Origin: Parapristionchus giblindavisi
Lineage: Eukaryota; Nematoda; Chromadorea; Rhabditida; Diplogasteridae
Direction: 5' to 3'
DNA: 64,000 nucleotides
NCBI GenBank assembly: GCA_943737045.1
Contig: CALSFV010000211.1
Coordinates: forward strand, 1,520,501 to 1,584,500
Shown here: piece by piece, positions 57,743 to 64,000 of the stretch
How positions within the stretch are numbered: the first letter of the stretch is position 1
Layout: every line of letters begins with the position of its first letter
Notes under the pieces: generated by a model
Seen by the model: only the letters and a program-made list of their open reading frames with translations
What the model was told of the DNA's origin: nothing
The model's database searches: none
Made by a program: the position numbers and the translations under genes

Positions 57743-57895
57743 TTCCTCTTCTCTTTTATTCATAACCCATAAGTATTGTATGCTACGATGAAGTAATCGC
57801 AGCCTTCTTTCTTACCTCCTGAATTTATCATATTGTTTAAACATTTAATCATGAATTTTAAAACTATCCTCCAGATAAATTTATTATTATTCTTA
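57743..57895. other. ~150-bp insertion inside a popl-1 exon (copy 3)
   Basis: The exon LALICLPTEDDLVRDRS continues in copy 1 with KKKRKVLMQGKRG, but here the Lys-rich coding stretch is split by AT-rich sequence ending in ATTATTATTCTTATTA. This disrupts the copy. Confidence 0.6.
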
Positions 57896-58519
57896 TTACT
57901 CCGATCTCTCACTAGATCATCTTCAGTGGGGAGACAGATAAGAGCCAATCTATAATTATTGATTGCTTGACTATACAATTATCGATTGATTAGACATTGG
58001 TTGATTTTACAATTATTGATTGATTATAAAATTATCAATTGAATGATTAAACAATCGATTGATTATATGCTCTAGAAAACAGTAGGGAAGCAGGGGGAAT
58101 ACACGTCCACTTTCTGCCACCCTTTATCGATTATTTTTATAGTCGTAGCAATCTTCAAATCAATAAATCGATAATCACCTCCTTGGCCGGCCTCTCGCCA
58201 CGCAATCCAGCTGTACGGTAACGAGCGCGCTCGGATGCTTATTGATCAGTGCTAAATGTCGTTACTCGAAATGTAATAATTAATTGTTATTTCTTTGCTA
58301 CCTAAGTTGTGGCATCGTATTTTATGTAATTCTTACGATATCAATTATTCGCTATTATAATTTATCCTTGTAATGCATAAATTATTATTATTTATTTAAA
58401 TGATATACATTAAAGGCACACCCCTCGCTAATTTTTTAACAGCCACTTCCACGTCTCACTGTTCTCTTTTATACTTCATTATAACTTCTTGTTCGCTGTA
58501 CTAGAACTACGTCATATAT

Positions 58520-59513
58520 GAGGCCGTTTGCGAGAGAGTAGACCAAGAGTGACTGTGGTCCGGTACATCAAATTTTCGAAAACCTGCGAGAAGGGGTTCT
58601 CAAGGGTGCTGATGACGATGGGCATGTTCATTTAGCACCTGGAGTCACCGTTGAGGCCAGACGGCGTCGCGTTGAAATCGCGTTTTTGGTCATTTCTTGT
58701 CGCCGTTGCCTAAAATTAACAGACCAATGTTTCCGGTGTAGAATTTGATGGCGATCACGCCTGTCTAATTCACTTTTCATGAAAAAAAAATCACAAGCTT
58801 CAAATATGTAACTTTTCTCGGAGGCAAAAGTGTGCGAGCGACATAGCTAGATCGGATCGGAATTACCTCAGGATGCAACAGAAAAAATTTCAACGATTTT
58901 GGTGAATGGAAAAGCGAGAAAATCAACTTTTAGTGAAGTAATCTGGTCACTGTAAGAGAGGCAATGTGCCCACTGATCTACCTCGAGTCTTTCCTCCCCT
59001 TCGATCGTGTCTCTCCTTTCCCTAGACTCTCTCGTGCTCTCTCAATTCCCCACACTCTCAGGCGAGAGAAAACTATCTATCTGTTGTGAGCGACCAGATT
59101 ACTTCACTAAAAGTTGATTTTCTCGCTTTTCCATTCACCAAAATCGTTGAAATTTTTTCTGTTGCATCCTGAGGTAATTCCGATCCGATCTAGCTATGTC
59201 GCTCGCACACTTTTGCCTCCGAGAAAAGTTACATATTTGAAGCTTGTGAATTTTTTTTCATGAAAAGTGAATTAGACATGCGTGATCGCCATCAAATTCT
59301 ACACCGGAAACATTGGTCTGTTAATTTTAGCACCATCATGCGACAAGAAATGACCAAAAACGCGATTTCAACGCGACGCCGTCTGGCCTCAACGGTGACT
59401 CCAGGTGCAAAATGAACATGCCCATCGTTATCAGTACCCTTGAGAACCCCTTCTCGCAAGTTTTCCAAAAATTGATGTACCAGACCTTGTTCGACTTTCT
59501 CGCAAACGGCCTC
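58520..59513. mobile_element. 994-bp palindromic element, ATAT duplication, same tips as 18236-19228
   Basis: The tips are GAGGCCGTTTGCGAGA and its near reverse complement. ATAT flanks both sides (58516-58519, 59514-59517). Arms of about 440 bp match inversely through 'gagaaggggttctcaag', 'ggagtcaccgttgaggccag' and 'acctcaggatgcaacag'. It lies in a popl-1 intron; copies 1 and 2 lack it. It shares tips, length and organisation, but little interior sequence, with 18236-19228. Confidence 0.85.
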
Positions 59514-60779
59514 ATATAACTTCAGTTATGCTCGCACTAGATCAGCATTTCGAAAATTCGTTCGCAGATCCGTATCCGGATCATAGCCATAGTGAAACAT
59601 ACCCTGTACTTGCTCATCCCCTCCTCCTCCTCCTCCTCCTCCTCTTCCCTTCTTGTTCTGTCTTATATTCATCCATTGGCTAATCGTCTCCAACTGCCGT
59701 CTGTCTCTCAGCACGAAGGGAGGATTCTGATCAATAAATCGATAATAATGCTCCTTCGGATCAATCAATCAATAATGTTATATTAAGGTAAACAAACACA
59801 GTTTGTTGGAGTATAATACTTATTATAGCTACGTTATAGTATCAATCAATCAATGAATGATAATACTGTTGAATACCATGCATATATGCCTTAAAAGCAC
59901 ACCTCGAGCTAATTTTACTAGACGCTCTGGTCACACTCTCTCGTAGACAAAAAAGCGAGAGAGCGTGGCCAGAGTGGAGAGTTTCAAATTAGTGTGCCTT
60001 CAGACTCAACCATGTTGTGCCATAGTTTTTTCTTGTTTTTTTCAAAAGAATAAACCAAGTAACAAAGGAAACGGATGTAAGAGTGTAACAAAGGGCGCGT
60101 GAGACACGAACCTCACTGGTCGTCGGAGCCTCACTCCAATCGGCGATCAGCTTTGTACATTCAAATGAGAAGGGATACATGACGGATAGATCACTCCAGA
60201 ATGACGGACGACGATTCCACGGACGCGATAGATGACGGTCCTTTAATGGTCTGTTTGAAAAGTTACGAAAAGAAAAGAAAAAAACAAAGAAAACTCCTCG
60301 TTTTACACACTCTCTCGCCTCTTTCTTTTTTTTCACATATAGCTTCCTCTATTCATTAAAAAAACCAACGAAATGATATAATTGAGATAAAGACACCGTC
60401 AACTAACGTTCTGATGGTGCTACACTTGTCTTACGTGCTTGCACCGTAACGCCCTAACGGCGACGGAGAAATCCACTTGTGAAGTTTACGTGGAGACGTA
60501 AAGCACATGTAACACCGCATTCAATCAATCAATATCGATAGACTACCGTACCTCCTTCTCCTTGGCCTGTCGCACGGTCTCCAGTGTGCCCGCGAGAGAA
60601 TCCACAGCGTCAAAGGGAAAACAGGGAGTGGTCGCCTCGGAGTGTCCCGCGCATTCGTCACTAAAACCAATCAATCAATAACCCAACCAATCGATACTAC
60701 CGTAACCTAAGAGCTTACCGTAGTCCGGAGGCGCGTGCCGTCCAAAAAAACACAAGGAAGGCACATTCATGTTTCAACA

Positions 60780-60943
60780 TGAAACTTTAAAACATGATGA
60801 CCAACAATGAGAAGTTGTCAGAGAAATAGTTGTAATTAAATAGAATAGTTGAATAGGTTATACTGCCACTATATATCACTAACTATACTGCTACTACTAA
60901 CTACTAACTATTGTAGCTATATCGCAATTATCGGCTTAGATTG
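60780..60943. other. Deletion junction in popl-1 copy 3
   Basis: 60740 leaves the POPLD exon and joins intron sequence equal to copy 1 positions near 4100-4170. Then at about 60890 it passes to sequence equal to copy 1 positions near 6440, so about 2.3 kb of the ancestral gene is missing. Confidence 0.65.
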
Positions 60944-61461
60944 CAGGGTTGTGCGAAAATATTTTTCGGAAAAAATTCGGAAAACTTTTTTTCCGGTCTA
61001 AAATACCGGAAAAATCGGAAAATCCGGAACATTTTCTGCAAAACGCATTTTCTTGTGTTTCATATAACAATTTCTTTCGAAAACGATCAAAGCATACATA
61101 GGAATGATCAAAAATCATTTTGCAGCAATTAAAGATAACAATTACCCAAAAACATATTAATGAACAATGTGAAGCTTAGAATCCTAGGAGTTGAATGTTC
61201 GCGTTTAGGAACAACAACGCCATATACGTGATTGTTGATAATTATTATCGAATCATGGGGAAGAACTATGACAAGTCTGATAAAATGACCAAAAAATCTT
61301 CAAATGTTGTGTTTCATATGTATTTTTTACTCTGTAGAGCATTTAATTTTTTCCGGTTGTCCGGTATTTTTTCAGAAAATTTTCCGGTCGGAAAATTTAC
61401 CGAAAAGGGGTCGAAAAAACCGGAAAATTTTTCCGGTCGGAAAATTTTCCGCACAACCCTG
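60944..61461. mobile_element. 518-bp hAT-type non-autonomous element, 8-bp duplication
   Basis: Tips CAGGGTTGTGCG and CGCACAACCCTG, with subterminal TTTTCCGGT-type inverted phrases. TTAGATTG is present at 60936-60943 and 61462-61469. Copies 1 and 2 have a single TTAGATTG at the same place (6501-6508 and 36358-36365), a clean empty site. CAGGG tips and 8-bp duplication are diagnostic of the hAT superfamily. The open frames inside are low-complexity and not transposase-like. Confidence 0.92.
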
Positions 61462-61739
61462 TTAGATTGTAACAAGCCCAACGACAAGTCGCACCCGGTG
61501 TTTTCATGCACCGACCATAGCAGAAAATAAGAAATAGTCGTGAAAGATGATAGTGTTACAATGTGCCCCAAAACAAATAATCCTGCTCACCTCTAGCGTA
61601 CAACAGCGTGCTAATCTCGCGCAGTCCGTCTCGGCCTCCGACGTCGCGTATCGATTGGGATACGGTAGGTGGACAGCACAGCGGCGACACCAACCCGATC
61701 AGTGTCTCCTGGCTGGGCGCCGAGATCTAAATCATTTAT

Positions 61740-62190
61740 TGATATGAAACCCTTGTTGAATGAACATAGCTAATAAGTAACAAGAGTGAAGTGAATGCGG
61801 TGAAACGCGAAAGCACCTGGTGCGATTTGTTCATGCCATGACCAGTAGATTTTTTGGTGCAATCGATAATCAATCAATAAATCGATAAAAAAGATGGTAT
61901 ACTGTGTTATCTTCATAGTGTGGATATTGTCCGTATAAAATGTACTTGCATAATTGCATTGCTACTGCTGCTAAACAGAGGAAGAACTATCGATTAACTC
62001 CTCACTCATTCCTCCTTTCCTTCCTCGCTCTCTCTGATCTACCTACTCTCTCACCGGTGCACTCTCTCTAAACATAGAAATTCATTGTGGCAGTGGTTGG
62101 CTACTCTCGTACCAAATAAACAAGTGTATTTTATACGGTCAATAGTAAGTTAGTGTTGTGATAAGAAATCGATGAAAATCAATCAATAAC
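61740..62190. other. popl-1 intron of copy 3, no gene
   Basis: 61780-61890 matches copy 1 positions 6795-6925. 61900-62150 is not in copies 1 or 2 and resembles 21780-21990 ('tgcgtataaaatgtacttgcata', 'ctctccc'), so it is probably another dispersed repeat. Confidence 0.5.
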
Positions 62191-62559
62191 GACGCACCAA
62201 GAAGCATCTGAGGTAGCTCTTGTCCCGAATGACCGCGTGTCTGCGCGTGTTACGGTAGATGGGCCGGAAGGCGCGCTGGAAACTACGGTCGGGAATACGG
62301 TAGCCCCATCTGGAATCGATCGAAAATAACAATAATTCGTACTTGCCTGATACGATACAACCTAACACATATTACATATTCCAATAGCGTAAAGGAAATT
62401 TTCCGGGCAAATAAATCAATAAATCGATAGATCAATCGATAAGTGTACCGTACCGTTCTTTCATATGAAATCGTTTGGCGTGCCAGATGTGCCTTTCCAG
62501 CCACACGTGCTTGAGCTGCCTTCTCACGTAATTCTAAAAGTAGCAGGTAAATAAATCAA

Positions 62560-63590
62560 TGAATAATATATATATAATAAATACATCGGTAAATGACCCC
62601 CTAAAGAGGCGGGATATCGAAGTAATGTCAGCGAAAAACACACTATTAAGAGGCACAGGTCGAAAAGTATTTCGCAAACTACGAAATCTGATCGCATTTT
62701 GCGATTTTTTTAGAATACCTGGCAGCATTTTATGAAAACCAGACCATGTTTTGCAAAATCAGAAACGTAGCTATTCGACATATGTTGAGAGGGCTTTGCT
62801 ATAATTCCTATTCACTGAAGGCCACTTGATAAAAAAAGGAAGCTAAAAAATTACGATTTTAAGCGAAAATAACGAATTTTGTGAATCAACCCACCCTATT
62901 TCGAGAATTGACCCACTATATGGAAATAGACGGCGAGGTTACCGAAAATGTATGATTTCGTAGTTTGCAACGCACTTTTCGATCTATGATTCAAATAGAG
63001 GCAATTAATATCCGAGTATTTAAACGTCGATTGGATGCCCACCCTAATATCGTCGAAATATCTCATGCCCAATATTTTCGAAGAGTCGTCATTCTAATCT
63101 CTACCAATTATTGTTCACTTACAAGGGGATGCTCGCAACTTGTTCTGGCCATATGAGATGGCAATAGCATTACTAGGATCAGTTTTCGATGCTGATTCCG
63201 AATCCGTTTTCAGAAAGTGCCTAATCGACCTGAGTTTCGAGGAAATAGATATTTTGATTCGGAAATTCGTGTGGTTTCCTGCGCAAACCGTCCGGGTGGG
63301 CTTGCGAACTCATCTCAAAACTCTCGCAGTAGTCTACTTTTCATCACCGGATCTTTCCGATGCAATCCAGGTAGTTTTTGAGGAAACTAACACGGATTTT
63401 CGAATTAATAAGCCAAATTTCAATACCGATTTTCTCGAAACAGAGGTCGATTAGGCACTTTCTGAATACGGATTCATAATAAGCAACTAAAACTGATTCT
63501 AGTCATGTTATTGCCAGCTCATATGGCCAGGACAAGTTGGGAGCATTTCCTCGTTAATTGCTGTTGCGCCTCGGGCATAGATAAATTATT
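62560..63590. other. popl-1 intron of copy 3 with dispersed repeats
   Basis: 62657-62783 is a GGTCGAAAAGT repeat, 62850-62955 an ACCGAAAATGTATGA repeat. 63170-63480 is an inverted pair: 'aagtgcctaatcgacct' (63217) against 'aggtcgattaggcacttt' (63444), and 'gatgctgattccg..tccg' phrases; a short palindrome of about 390 bp (63140-63535) with 'acttgttctggccatatga' against 'tcatatggccaggacaagt' ends. No gene seen. Confidence 0.55.
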
Positions 63591-64000
63591 AAACCCACCA
63601 GTAGCAGGTTTCACGGTCGTCTCCTTGCGAATCTCGACGGTGGCTTCTTGCGATGCTTCGATCGCTCAAGATATGGACGAGCAATTGCACGGAATATCAG
63701 GGAGAAATATCGATTAGTATCGGATATCGATTGATATCAATTAGATAAGTTCATAGCGGAAGAGAACTACAGTAACCCTTTCCTTGATACGGTAACCTTT
63801 ATCCTTGCTACAGTAATCCGTATCCTCGCTACAGTATCATAAGGCTATCATAAGGTGCAGCATAATGCAGTGCCCATTCCTACCGTACCTTCGGGGCATT
63901 CGTCGCACATCATGCGACATGGCGCGTCGCCGCATGTGTCGCGGCAGTCTCTGGGCGGCAGTGCGCGATCCCTTCGTCACCTCTCCCGCCACCAGAGCAC

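Larger units (their letters stand above)
56682..64000 (-). pseudogene. popl-1: popl-1 copy 3 (block D), deleted, runs off the window
   Basis: Exons seen, 5' to 3': 63889-64000 (exon 2, continuing beyond the window), 63599-63695, 62454-62533, 62198-62309, 61591-61726, then 60719-60740 (stub), 60547-60660, 60112-60250, 59603-59726, 58179-58251, 57949 to about 57660 (interrupted at 57743-57895), 56847-56991 and 56682-56748. About ten exons present in copies 1 and 2 are missing: the middle of the protein from DAYPHKLFG to most of the POPLD exon, plus the two before the last. The 63599-63695 exon has a TGA (RRRP*NLL) and its acceptor AG reads AT. Elements at 58520-59513 and 60944-61461 lie in introns. 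It is more diverged from copies 1 and 2 than they are from each other. Confidence 0.85.

Overview
This is a eukaryotic, compact, repeat-rich window, most likely from a rhabditid nematode. Coding sequence lies in short exons split by AT-rich introns that end in TTTCAG-like acceptors. Introns are full of ATCGATTGATT-type sequence and of the palindromic motif TACGGTA/TACCGTA. A gene for mitochondrial ribosomal protein S17 (mrps-17) sits about 440 bp upstream of POP1 (popl-1), the large RNase P/MRP protein subunit, on the same strand. From memory these two genes are also neighbours in Caenorhabditis elegans. No prokaryotic or organellar feature was seen. All identifications come from reading translations by eye; no search was run.

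Layout: the ancestral unit appears to be [unidentified 184-aa Ser/Gln/Ala-rich gene] -> mrps-17 -> popl-1. The window holds several copies or pieces of it. Block 1 (minus, about 15.2k to 0.1k) has the mrps-17 3' end and a 23-exon popl-1. A piece of the popl-1 3' end lies at 15.9-16.2k. A mostly single-copy stretch (16.4-22k) holds a short membrane protein gene with a 14-aa repeat tail. Another popl-1 3' fragment (23.5-24.3k) is followed by LINE remains. Block A (plus, 25.1-28.7k) holds two exons of the unidentified gene, an intact mrps-17 and popl-1 exon 1. Block B (minus, 48.6k to 30.6k) holds the complete unidentified gene, a second intact mrps-17 with a 3.1-kb element in intron 3, and a second popl-1. 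Block C (minus, 54.7k to 49.6k) has the mrps-17 3' end and the first popl-1 exons. Block D (minus, 64.0k to 56.7k) is a third, deleted popl-1.

Only the two mrps-17 copies (161 codons each), the unidentified gene in block B and the 174-aa repeat protein read through cleanly. Every popl-1 copy is damaged: stop codons, frame breaks, lost splice sites, missing exons and insertions. Copies 1 and 2 share some lesions and are nearly identical over about 5.8 kb, so damage began before that duplication, unless the assembly contains uncollapsed haplotypes.

Mobile DNA is mostly long-inverted-repeat (foldback) elements, many with target duplications that can be read directly: TA, 4-bp and 8-bp classes. 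The most interesting are a 3,079-bp element carrying fragments of a ribosomal protein L35 gene and a SERCA-type ATPase gene, a 3.3-kb foldback element with minisatellite arms inside popl-1 exon 2, and a pair of about 993-bp palindromes with the same tips but different interiors. Non-LTR retrotransposon pieces, tRNA-like sequences inside palindromes, and several minisatellites complete the picture.
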